Assembly (NCBI GenBank): GCA_964469935.1
Contig: CAYXZQ010000023.1
Coordinates: 1 to 28,564 of the forward strand
Direction of reading: 5' to 3'
From: CAYXZQ01 sp964469935
Lineage (GTDB): Archaea > Nanobdellota > Nanobdellia > Woesearchaeales > DSVV01
DNA: 28,564 bases
Shown here one piece after another: positions 21,843-28,564 of this stretch (position 1 is the stretch's first letter; each line of letters starts with the position of its first letter). The position numbers and the translations under genes are program-made. The notes under the pieces were generated by a model. That model searched no databases. It was not told the DNA's origin and was given only the letters and a program-made list of their open reading frames with translations.

Positions 21843-23069
21843 TCATGACATTTCGTTTCCCTGGACAGGCTGCGGGGTTCCGGTTAGGGGCGTGACGATC
21901 CTTTCTATGTTACCTGATGATGCGTCGACCCATATCGAAGTCCGGGAACCTGAAAAATTCTGCTTGACAAAGCGCCATTCGAATTCCCCTGCATTGTTGA
22001 CAAGCGTCGTGCTGAGGAGACTTCCCGCGGTGCTGAACCGCGAATCGGTATTGGCGATGCTGAGAGCCTGGCCTGATGTCACATGGACATTCTCATCATA
22101 CATGGTCCTGTCAAAAACATTGCCGTACTGCGTGTAATCATGTCCGAGATTCGTCAGGCTGCCTGTGTCAGACGCAATCACTGTTGAAGAGGAGGGGCCT
22201 GTCTTTAGCAATGCGCCACTCTTTGCGTCGACCCAGATGGACGACAGCATGCCAGAGGATGCCTGCCTGGTGAACTCCCAGAGGAAGTCACCCCCTTTGT
22301 TCACGAGCGACGTGCTCTTGAGGATGCCTGAGCTCATGAACACGGGGTCGCTGTCTGCGATACTCAGGGCTTGGGATGAGGTCACCTGGACATTGGAATC
22401 GAAGACAGACCTGTCGAGATTGCTGCCGTAGGTCACATAGTCCTGTTCGAGTGTAGTCTGAGCAGGGGATGTGGCTGTCGTCACTTCTCCTGATAAGCTG
22501 AGACGCTCTATCTTTAGGATGTTGCCTGAAAATGCATCAACCCAGATCAATGTCTGAGTACCATAAGGGTTCTGCTTTATGAACTGCCAGACAAAGCTGC
22601 CCTGGTTATTTACGAGCGAAGTGCTGACGAGGCCCCCTGCCTGCTGTGCCATGGAATTCGAGTTTGCGATCTCAAGGGCCTGCCCGGATGTCAGCCTCAC
22701 ACTGCTGTCATATGTGCTCCTGTCGAAATTGCTGCCGAATTTTGCATAGTCCGATGCAAGAGTCTCTGTGACTGCCGCAGCTGACGGTACAGGGGTTGCC
22801 TGGGGTCCGACCATGCGTATCACGCCTGTGTCCTGCTGGATTACGTATGTCTTTGTGCCGCCGGGACCAGCCAGGACGACCTCCCAGGCTGCGTTGCCCG
22901 AGCTGTCGTCGAAAGAGTTTATCGATATCACCTGGTAGCCCTGCCCGGCGACCTTTGTTGCTAGGTCTCCTGCCGCCTGCCTGTCTGAGACCTGCGCCAT
23001 AGCCCCTGAAAAGCCAAGCACCAGGATCAGCATTGCAATCGTTCCGAATAGCACCTTTTTCATCATCAT
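21843..23069 (-). CDS. Secreted tandem-repeat protein A (PepSY-like repeats)
   Basis: 408 residues. The signal peptide ends near GAMA-Q. A shorter divergent first unit (about 27-90, with LAGPGGTKTYVIQQDTG) is followed by three units of about 90 residues. Each unit runs L-x2-DY-x2-YG-x3-DR-x2-(F/Y)D-x2-V, T-S-x-QAL-x-IA, G-x-L-x-ST-x-LVN, W-x-F-x-(K/R)Q and IWVDA-x-SG. The helix-then-sheet layout is like PepSY domains, which often inhibit or bind proteases. There is no C-terminal anchor. The start has three ATG in a row (23069, 23066, 23063) after a strong SD aaggaggt; the second or third is best spaced. It is the first gene of an operon with the SIMPL and lipoprotein genes. A paralogue lies upstream at 23400. 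Confidence 0.85.
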   Translation of the reverse strand: MMMKKVLFGTIAMLILVLGFSGAMAQVSDRQAAGDLATKVAGQGYQVISINSFDDSSGNAAWEVVLAGPGGTKTYVIQQDTGVIRMVGPQATPVPSAAAVTETLASDYAKFGSNFDRSTYDSSVRLTSGQALEIANSNSMAQQAGGLVSTSLVNNQGSFVWQFIKQNPYGTQTLIWVDAFSGNILKIERLSLSGEVTTATSPAQTTLEQDYVTYGSNLDRSVFDSNVQVTSSQALSIADSDPVFMSSGILKSTSLVNKGGDFLWEFTRQASSGMLSSIWVDAKSGALLKTGPSSSTVIASDTGSLTNLGHDYTQYGNVFDRTMYDENVHVTSGQALSIANTDSRFSTAGSLLSTTLVNNAGEFEWRFVKQNFSGSRTSIWVDASSGNIERIVTPLTGTPQPVQGNEMS

Positions 23070-23399
23070 TTACCTCCTTTTTATAGTAAATATAGTAAAA
23101 TCAGTCAGTTTTCATCTGTTTATCATGTACTTAACAGGATAATGCCGAAATATATTAAGCCTTTAAAGTGTAAATCACCGTCACAATCTCATTCGACAGG
23201 ATTTTCTGAAAAATCAAGATGCTTCAAAGAAAAGTTCCTTCCCTCTGAAATCACAAATGAAGCAGGATTTATTAATTTTGCGTTTGATATCTTATATTGC
23301 TTTAGAAACCGACCAACAATATGTTGCTCTTTCATTCTCCCTTTAATTAAATCCAATGAAAAAAATAAAAAAAAAGACTTGGCTTTCATGGATGCCATT
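23070..23399. other. 330-base AT-rich intergenic stretch
   Basis: It holds the SD and promoter of repeat protein A at its left end (TATA-like cttaatatattt on the minus strand near 23149-23160) and a terminator for repeat protein B at its right end. Frames on both strands are open for 60-70 codons but have unusual composition and no start signals, so I call no gene. AT content is visibly higher than in the flanking genes. Confidence 0.5.
23358..23385 (-). terminator. T-rich terminator after repeat protein B
   Basis: On the minus strand, 15 bases past the stop at 23400, is a run of nine T, one A, then seven T. That is a strong archaeal-type U-tract terminator, separating repeat protein B from repeat protein A. 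Confidence 0.6.
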
Positions 23400-24635
23400 T
23401 CAGTATCCTGCAGATGCTGGAACCGTTGTCGACGGTGCTGTCGGGCCGATGTTTTCCAGCATACCTGTGTTGGCATTGACCTGGGCAACAACCTGCCCTC
23501 CTGTCTGGCTCTGTTTGGTGAACTGCCACATGATGTTACCTGCGTTGCTCACCAGCTGGGTGCTCGTGAGCGTGCCTGCATGGGCAAAAGCAGCGTCAGA
23601 GTTGGCTATGTCAAGTGCCTCGCCGGATGTCATTGCCACAGCATCACCGAACTCGTCCTGGCTTAGGCCCTGCCCGTATGTGGCATAGTCCTTGTCAAGA
23701 GCGGCCTGCAGCTTGGTCGGATCCGTCAAAACCACTGTAGTGTCAGGAGCTGACGGGCCTAAGTTTTCCACCATTCCCGTCCCAGCGTTGACCTGGATCA
23801 CTGTCTTTGCACCTGCCTGGCTCTGCTTGGTGAACTGCCACATATAAGTCCCTGCATTGCTGACGAACTGGGTACTTTGCAGGCTGCCTGCATCGGCAAA
23901 AGCCGGGTCTGAATTGGCGATGTTAAGGGCCTGTCCAGATGTCAATCTTGTCATCTGTTCAAATGTGTCCTGGTCCATGTTTCCTCCGAACTCAGCGTAT
24001 TCCTGGTCAAGCGTGCTCTGTACATTCGTCGGTGTTGAGACTGTCACTGCCGTTGTCGGGGTGCTTATCCCGTTTATGCTGCCCGAGCTTGCATCGACCT
24101 GGATGGTCGTTTCAACGCCTGAAGGGCTCTGCTTCGTGAACTGCCAGACGAAGCTGCCTTCGTCGTTGATAAGCCCGGTGTTCACCAGTGTTCCGGCGTC
24201 TGCTGCGATAGGGTTCGTATCAGCGATAGCCAGCGCCTCGCTCGATGTCAGCTTGACATTCTGGTTGAACGCTTCCAGGCTGAACCCCTGGCCGTACTTG
24301 TTGTAGTCCTGCCCAAGAGTCTCCTGGACTGACGGTGTTGTCTGCGTGCCCGTGGACGTTGTGGTTGTCTGGCTGGCGACCCATGTATTGGCATCAATCT
24401 GGATTGTCCTTGTGCCGCCCGGCCCGGTCATGGTAATATCCCAATAGGGATTCGTATCAATGTTGTAGAAATTTATTCCCGCGACCTGGTAATCCGGGCC
24501 TGCAATCTTGTTTGCCAGGTTAACGGCGTCGCTCTGCGTGACAGGATAATCCTGGTTATTCAGCAGTGCGACTGCGCTTGCTGTCCCCAATAATAGGAAC
24601 AGCACAGCAATTACGCCTATCAATTTTTCTCTCAT
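23400..24635 (-). CDS. Secreted tandem-repeat protein B (PepSY-like repeats)
   Basis: 411 residues, paralogous to repeat protein A with the same build: a signal peptide (ending TASA-V), a divergent first unit containing SDAVNLANKIAGPDYQV and TGPGGTRTIQID, then three units of about 95 residues. The repeat core is DY-x2-YGQG, LTS-x-EAL-x-IA-(D/N), AGTL-x-(S/N)T, W-Q-FTKQS-x2-G and IQV-(D/N)A-x-(T/S)G. Linkers between units are Thr/Pro-rich, as in surface proteins. SD aggagggg lies before ATG 24635. It has its own T-rich terminator, so it is probably a separate transcript from protein A. Function unknown; an extracellular protease-inhibitor or binding role is only an analogy to PepSY. Confidence 0.85.
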   Translation of the reverse strand: MREKLIGVIAVLFLLLGTASAVALLNNQDYPVTQSDAVNLANKIAGPDYQVAGINFYNIDTNPYWDITMTGPGGTRTIQIDANTWVASQTTTTSTGTQTTPSVQETLGQDYNKYGQGFSLEAFNQNVKLTSSEALAIADTNPIAADAGTLVNTGLINDEGSFVWQFTKQSPSGVETTIQVDASSGSINGISTPTTAVTVSTPTNVQSTLDQEYAEFGGNMDQDTFEQMTRLTSGQALNIANSDPAFADAGSLQSTQFVSNAGTYMWQFTKQSQAGAKTVIQVNAGTGMVENLGPSAPDTTVVLTDPTKLQAALDKDYATYGQGLSQDEFGDAVAMTSGEALDIANSDAAFAHAGTLTSTQLVSNAGNIMWQFTKQSQTGGQVVAQVNANTGMLENIGPTAPSTTVPASAGY

Positions 24636-24813
24636 TCTAATCCCCTCCTTAATTTTTTATTTTCACTGACGCGGGGCCTTGGACCCTGCATCAGGCCACT
24701 TCTTTATTCGGCAGATATGAAACTTGCTTATCCACCATGTTCAAATGAAAAATTCAAAAAACATGTCTGCTCACGAATGAAGCTCCTGGATTGCCGGAGC
24801 AACAGCGTGGTAT

Positions 24814-25005
24814 CTATGATCGTATTCCCGAAGACCGAAATTGATCAGAATTTTCTTCTATTTTCCTGAGACCGTTAATGAAACCTTCTTTATTAATATT
24901 ATGGAGGTCATTTCTTAATCTTAGCCCCATATTAAAACATCTTTTATTAATATCGGCTTTAACAGTTGTAGGCAGGTTGCAACTGCCGTCTGCCTTTGAC
25001 GCCAT
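24814..25005 (-). CDS. Doubtful 63-residue ORF
   Basis: It starts MASKADGSCNLPTTVKAD and ends DQFRSSGIRS, with a helical, charged middle (INKRCFNMGLRLRNDLHNINKEGFINGLRKIEEN). There is no clear SD. A symmetric TATA-like element at 25063-25073 is too far away for a leaderless start but could give a leader of about 35 bases. No family is recognised. It may be a small gene, a remnant or chance. Confidence 0.2.
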   Translation of the reverse strand: MASKADGSCNLPTTVKADINKRCFNMGLRLRNDLHNINKEGFINGLRKIEENSDQFRSSGIRS

Positions 25006-25062
25006 CCTATGATGTCATGCATGCTTATTTTGGACCGGCCTGCCGGATGATAGTTTTCAATT

Positions 25063-25073
25063 AAATTTAAATA
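25063..25073. promoter_or_regulatory. TATA box of the zinc-ribbon gene
   Basis: aaatttaaata, centred about 28-30 bases before ATG 25096, with gaggt five to six bases before the ATG. The element is nearly symmetric and could also fire on the minus strand. Confidence 0.5.
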
Positions 25074-25095
25074 CAACTTCTACCTGAGGTCATGC

Positions 25096-25461
25096 ATGGG
25101 AAGCGCCGACGTGAGTGTCAAATGCAGGGTATGCGGCAAGATGGCGAGAGCCGGGTCTTTTACGTTATCCGCTGTTCACGGCATGATGGTCTGTCCTGAC
25201 TGCATGAAGAATGCTGGAAAGAAGAAAGAGCCTGAGAAGAAGGAGCCTCTGAATATGCAACAGCCTGCTTCTGAGACCAGGCCTGCTGGATGGGACAGGG
25301 ACGACGAAGAGATTGAGAAACTCTATGCCCAGAAACAGAGGATGAACCCCAAGAGGCCGCATCTCGAGGAAGGGATGAAGCTCAAGTGCAGGAACTGCGG
25401 CTATGTCTTTGTCTACCGGAAGATCCACAATGACTGCCCATACTGCGGATCAGGATTCTGA
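25096..25461 (+). CDS. Double zinc-ribbon protein, unknown
   Basis: 121 residues. An N-terminal zinc site (VKCRVCGKMARAGSF...MMVCPDCMKN) and a C-terminal zinc site (LKCRNCGYVFVYRKIHNDCPYCGSGF) are joined by a charged Lys/Glu/Pro-rich linker of about 60 residues. Each site has two CxxC pairs, so two zinc ions are expected. Such proteins are usually nucleic-acid or ribosome associated, but no specific partner is shown. The last 12 bases overlap the convergent Nudix gene. Confidence 0.75.
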   Translation: MGSADVSVKCRVCGKMARAGSFTLSAVHGMMVCPDCMKNAGKKKEPEKKEPLNMQQPASETRPAGWDRDDEEIEKLYAQKQRMNPKRPHLEEGMKLKCRNCGYVFVYRKIHNDCPYCGSGF

Positions 25462-25869
25462 TTCTCTTGAGAAAAATTCAGCATAATTTCTTATGTCCTT
25501 CTGGAATGCCTCATGTACAAGGGGGATTGCCAAGCCTGACTTGAGCCATGCAAATTCTGTATGCTCCCTGCTGAGCACCACTTCGTCAGCCTTGACTATG
25601 CAGAGAAAGGTTATCATCGTGATGACCTGGCCGTCATCCCGTGTGAAATGATGGATGTTAAGCGGGTTTTTCACCTCTATATCCAATCCTGTCTCCTCCA
25701 TTGTCTCCCTCATTAGGCCCTCATAAGGATTCTCTCCAGGCTCGAGCCTCCCTCCGGGGAAGTCCCATGTGCCTGGCTTGTGGGAGTCGTTTATCTCGCG
25801 TTTGATGATTAGAATCTCTCCTGCTTTGTTGACAATCAATGCCTTGACTGCGATGCCCGGCTGTCTCAT
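25450..25869 (-). CDS. Nudix hydrolase
   Basis: 139 residues. The Nudix box is complete: GGRLEPGENPYEGLMRETMEETGLD matches G-x5-E-x7-RE-U-x-EE-x-G-U, with metal-binding Glu residues present. It is preceded by VKALIVNKAGEILIIKRE and the DSHKPGTWDFP segment typical of NUDT1/MutT-like and ADP-sugar or nucleotide pyrophosphatase members. The substrate cannot be assigned from sequence. ATG 25869 is 27 bases from a TATA box at 25891-25900 and appears leaderless. Convergent with the zinc-ribbon gene. Confidence 0.94.
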   Translation of the reverse strand: MRQPGIAVKALIVNKAGEILIIKREINDSHKPGTWDFPGGRLEPGENPYEGLMRETMEETGLDIEVKNPLNIHHFTRDDGQVITMITFLCIVKADEVVLSREHTEFAWLKSGLAIPLVHEAFQKDIRNYAEFFSRESES

Positions 25870-25958
25870 ATGCCATATCTATGGAAGGGAATATTTAAAT
25901 CTTGCCTGACTTGAGCAAGCATAATGCTTAAATACTACATGTTTTCCCTCCCCGGTAG

Positions 25959-26390
25959 ATGCTTCCGGAAATCGTCAATCTGAACTTCGACCACATGCTC
26001 GAGCTGCTCAAGGGGCTCGGGGATGACTTTGCTGGACATGCAAGGGCGCTGAAGGACTTTACCCTGCCTCTCGGCAATGGGATGAAATTCCACGTGTACA
26101 CAGATGAGGACTCAAGGGTGATACCCGGGCTATACAGGACGATAATCAAGAGCCCTAAGACCATCATAAGGCCGACATACGGCCATGATTCTGTCTGCAG
26201 TGTATGCAGCAACTACGTAATGGACAGCTGCGTCATCTTTCCGCTCGAGAAACTTCTGTTCGGCGACCACAGGACTCATGCTGACTTCTTCCCGATGTTT
26301 TCAAGGGACAGGCCAACGCCTGTATCTGAGCTTATCAGGACAGGCATTGACTATTACACGTGCAGAACCTGCCAGCCCAGCAGCTTCTAA
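25959..26390 (+). CDS. Cys-motif protein of unknown function
   Basis: 143 residues, cytoplasmic, with no membrane segment. After an alpha/beta N-terminal half (GNGMKFHVYTDEDSRVIPGLYRTIIKSPKTIIRPTYGHD) there is a Cys cluster CSVCSNYVMDSC and a C-terminal CRTC, giving five Cys of which four form two CxxC pairs, suited to bind zinc or another metal. I do not recognise the family. TATA box gcttaaatac at 25926-25935 is about 28 bases before ATG 25959, so the mRNA is probably leaderless. It precedes thrS, which has its own TATA box, so the two need not be co-transcribed. Confidence 0.65.
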   Translation: MLPEIVNLNFDHMLELLKGLGDDFAGHARALKDFTLPLGNGMKFHVYTDEDSRVIPGLYRTIIKSPKTIIRPTYGHDSVCSVCSNYVMDSCVIFPLEKLLFGDHRTHADFFPMFSRDRPTPVSELIRTGIDYYTCRTCQPSSF

Positions 26391-26432
26391 ACCGCAAATA
26401 ATATATATTAAGCGAGAATATTGCCTCTGGAA

Positions 26433-28310
26433 ATGAAGATAACTCTGGGGAAGGATACAAAGGAATTCGATGAGGGCGCGACTGCAAAGGAGATTGCAGA
26501 GGCGTTCGGCGACAATAAAGCCCTTGCAGTGAAGATAGAAGGGAAGGTGTTTGACCTCCACATAAAGATTGGCAATGATTCTAAAATTGAGTTCCTTGAC
26601 TTCGACTCTAAGGAGGGCAAGGACGTCTTCCGCCACAGTGCAGCGCATCTGCTTGCCCAGGCTGTCAAAAGATTGTATCCTGAAGTCAAGTTGACAATCG
26701 GACCTGCTGTCGAGGACGGGTTCTACTATGATTTCGATGTCGAGAAGCCCTTCACGCCTGATGACCTGAAGAGGATCCAGAACGAGATGCACAAGATAAT
26801 GAAGGAGGACCTGGTGTTCGAGAGGCTCGAGGTCAGCCCTGATGAGGCAAAGAAGAAGCAGAAGCACGAGCCGTATAAAATAGAGATGATTGACGACCTG
26901 GGCGATGAGCAGGTGACTATCTATAAATCAGGGGAGTTTTTGGACCTCTGCAAGGGCCCGCACGTGCCATCCACAGGCTATATCAAGGCATTCAAGCTGA
27001 CAAAGCTTGCAGGGGCCTACTGGAGGGGAAAGGCAGAGAACAGGCAATTGCAGCGCGTCTATGGCGTGGCTTTTCCTACCAAGGATGAGCTCAAGGACTA
27101 TATGAAGCTCCTTGAGGAGGCTGAGAAGAGGGACCACAGGAAGCTCGGCAGGCAGTTGAAACTGTTCTCCATGCATGACGAGGGACCGGGATTCCCGTTC
27201 TGGCATCCGAAAGGGCTTTTTCTGTTCAACAGGCTGATTGAGATATGGAGAGAGAAGCACAGGAAGGCCGGCTATGTCGAGATAAAGACACCCATCATAT
27301 TATCGAAGGAGCTCTGGCTCCGGAGCGGGCACTGGGACAATTACAAGGAGAACATGTATTTCACAGAGATCGACGGAGAGGATTATGCAGTCAAGCCCAT
27401 GAACTGTCCAGGCGGGATGCTCATGTACAAGGAAGAGGTGCATTCCTACAGGGAGCTGCCTCTTCGTGTCGCTGAGATAGGCCTCGTGCACAGGCACGAG
27501 CTTTCAGGGGTGCTTTCAGGGCTTTTTCGGGTGCGCCAGTTCCACCAGGACGATGCCCACATATACATGACCGAGGAGCAGATAAGGGACGAGATCCTTG
27601 GAGTGATTAAGCTTACTGATGAGTTGTATTCTCTTTTCGGATTGACATATCATATGGAACTCTCTACACGCCCTGAGAAGTCGATGGGGACTGACGAGCA
27701 GTGGGAGAAGGCGACAGAAGGATTGCGGGGTGCACTCGATGCGACAGGCAAGGAGTACGTGATCAATGAAGGCGACGGGGCGTTCTACGGCCCGAAGATA
27801 GATTTCCACATAAGGGATGCAATCGGAAGGACATGGCAGTGCGGCACAATACAGCTCGACATGAGCAATCCGGACAGGTTCGACCTGACCTACATGGGAG
27901 AGGACGGAAGGGACAATCACAGGCCTGTGATGATACACAGGACCATATTCGGCTCGATCGAGAGGTTCATAGGGATTCTGATAGAACATTATGCAGGCAA
28001 GTTCCCATTGTGGCTCTCTCCATTGCAGGTGAAGGTCCTTACTGTCGCCGACAGGTTCGATGATTATGCTCTTTCTGTGAAGGACGAGCTTGAGAAAGAG
28101 GGTTTTCGCGCCGAGGTTGATTCCAGGTCAGAGACCCTGAACAAGAAGGTGCGCGAGGCGCAACTGGCGAAGGTTAACTACATATTGGTTGTCGGCGAGA
28201 ACGAGAAGAAGGCAGGGACTGTTACTGTCCGTACGCGCGATAACGAAGTTTTAGGCGAGAAAAAGGTAGGGGATTTTGTCAGGTCGCTCGGTAAGGAGCT
28301 TCTCTCTTGA
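26433..28310 (+). CDS. thrS: Threonyl-tRNA synthetase, bacterial-type
   Basis: 625 residues with the bacterial ThrRS layout: a TGS domain (about 1-60), an editing domain with RHSAAHLLAQA (HxxxH) and DLCKGPHVPSTG (Cys and His of the editing site), then the class II catalytic core and C-terminal anticodon-binding domain (PLQVKVLTVADRFDDYA onward). The zinc ligands are present: Cys in AVKPMNCPGGM, His in QFHQDDAHIY and His in PVMIHRTIFGSIERF. It charges tRNA-Thr and hydrolyses Ser-tRNA-Thr. Standard archaeal ThrRS has a different DTD-like editing domain, so this copy is of bacterial lineage. ATG 26433 is 29 bases from a TATA box (26398-26410); the TTG at 26421 is not needed. The end overlaps the next gene by 32 bases. 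Confidence 0.96.
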   Translation: MKITLGKDTKEFDEGATAKEIAEAFGDNKALAVKIEGKVFDLHIKIGNDSKIEFLDFDSKEGKDVFRHSAAHLLAQAVKRLYPEVKLTIGPAVEDGFYYDFDVEKPFTPDDLKRIQNEMHKIMKEDLVFERLEVSPDEAKKKQKHEPYKIEMIDDLGDEQVTIYKSGEFLDLCKGPHVPSTGYIKAFKLTKLAGAYWRGKAENRQLQRVYGVAFPTKDELKDYMKLLEEAEKRDHRKLGRQLKLFSMHDEGPGFPFWHPKGLFLFNRLIEIWREKHRKAGYVEIKTPIILSKELWLRSGHWDNYKENMYFTEIDGEDYAVKPMNCPGGMLMYKEEVHSYRELPLRVAEIGLVHRHELSGVLSGLFRVRQFHQDDAHIYMTEEQIRDEILGVIKLTDELYSLFGLTYHMELSTRPEKSMGTDEQWEKATEGLRGALDATGKEYVINEGDGAFYGPKIDFHIRDAIGRTWQCGTIQLDMSNPDRFDLTYMGEDGRDNHRPVMIHRTIFGSIERFIGILIEHYAGKFPLWLSPLQVKVLTVADRFDDYALSVKDELEKEGFRAEVDSRSETLNKKVREAQLAKVNYILVVGENEKKAGTVTVRTRDNEVLGEKKVGDFVRSLGKELLS

Positions 28311-28564
28311 TTGCGTCGATGTCCTCAAGAGCCATCCTGTAGAGGTTCTTTCTCTTTATGTCTCTCCTTCTCTTCATGTCGCTTAGCATCCTGATGTCCA
28401 TCATCACGATTTTCTGGCTGTCTGCTTCAGGAGTGAAGTTGGAGATGCTCTTGTCTGACTTTTTCTTGGTCCTGTAAAAGGAGTAGAGGAAGCTTGCAGC
28501 CATCATGCCGCTCGCGAAATAGCCCGGGAAACTGAAGTATGAATCGATCAGCATGCCTGAAGCA
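28279..28564 (-). CDS. Membrane protein, N-terminus cut by window edge
   Basis: The frame is open through base 28564 (codons for A-S-G precede the first visible Met at 28554), so the gene probably starts outside. The visible part has a hydrophobic segment (YFSFPGYFASGMMAASFLYSFY) that ends a membrane helix, then a basic, charged cytoplasmic tail of about 60 residues (RTKKKSDKS...MKRRRDIKRKNLYRMALEDIDAIKRE). No family is recognised. It is convergent with thrS with a 32-base overlap. A short gene beginning at 28554 is possible but less likely. Confidence 0.5.
   Translation of the reverse strand, partial: ASGMLIDSYFSFPGYFASGMMAASFLYSFYRTKKKSDKSISNFTPEADSQKIVMMDIRMLSDMKRRRDIKRKNLYRMALEDIDAIKREAPYRAT

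Larger units (their letters stand above)
24636..25095. other. 460-base intergenic stretch without a confident gene
   Basis: The left end carries the SD and promoter region of repeat protein B. Hairpins seen are GCTCC-T-GG/CCGGAGC near 24782-24800 and GGCAG/CTGCC near 24972-24988. The 12-base string tttattaatatt/c occurs twice (about 24889 and 24942). The right end holds the TATA box of the zinc-ribbon gene. One weak minus-strand ORF (24814-25005) is listed separately. Confidence 0.5.

Noticed and set aside
23189..23398. 69-codon minus-strand ORF after repeat protein B (MASMKAK...)
   Set aside because: Its Phe-rich start is simply the T-rich terminator translated, there is no SD or promoter, and composition is that of intergenic DNA.
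23142..23666. 174-codon plus-strand ORF
   Set aside because: Its second half is antisense to repeat protein B and its first half is AT-rich intergenic sequence; no start signal fits.
1..28564. CRISPR arrays, insertion sequences, integrase or attachment sites
   Set aside because: No regularly spaced repeats, transposase-like ORFs or flanking inverted repeats were found; the tRNA is not followed by a direct repeat or integrase gene.

Overview
The window is archaeal chromosomal DNA of intermediate GC. It encodes ribosomal protein L15e, a group II chaperonin (thermosome), an intron-containing tRNA with anticodon CAU, an archaeal SlyD-like FKBP and a secreted Lon-like protease. Most promoters are a TATA box centred about 24-29 bases before a start codon, which implies many leaderless mRNAs. 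Other genes, often those inside operons, have a Shine-Dalgarno (SD) site. Convergent genes overlap at their 3' ends, so the genome is compact. The exact lineage cannot be read from this piece alone. A bacterial-type threonyl-tRNA synthetase and many small membrane or orphan proteins would fit a DPANN-like or related archaeal MAG, but that is inference.

Layout. 1-4045: a truncated lipoprotein, L15e, FKBP, an 18-codon Leu/Ile-rich ORF placed just before a citramalate synthase (first step of the pyruvate route to isoleucine), and a convergent metallophosphoesterase. 4046-8516: an Lrp/AsnC-like regulator divergent from an alpha-glucan operon (GT4 glycosyltransferase, GH57 hydrolase and two related DUF5752-like proteins, the second tail-anchored), with inverted repeats between the divergent genes. 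8513-11567: on the minus strand, a Cys-rich membrane protein, a degenerate thiolase-like PP-loop protein and a membrane-anchored S16 (Lon-like) protease; a plus-strand small-RNA candidate lies between the last two. 11718-16580: thermosome, an orphan 103-residue protein, the tRNA, a small membrane protein, a HIT hydrolase, an M50 (site-2) protease, a small acidic protein, a mini winged-helix regulator with a palindrome on its start site, and an AT-rich Yip1-like membrane protein.

16605-20354: a minus-strand operon for an ABC-2 exporter (ATPase, permease, COG1361-like surface protein). 20515-24635: a minus-strand group of exported proteins (COG4315-type lipoprotein, SIMPL protein, and two paralogues each built of three complete tandem repeats). 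25096-28564: zinc-ribbon protein, Nudix hydrolase, Cys-motif orphan, ThrRS and a truncated membrane protein.

The observation most worth testing is the leader arrangement at 1601-1776. It has a leaderless 18-codon ORF ending in five isoleucine codons, a local hairpin, and a segment complementary to the SD site of the downstream citramalate synthase. This looks like a peptide-leader attenuation or translational switch for isoleucine synthesis, a mode of control I do not know to be established in archaea.
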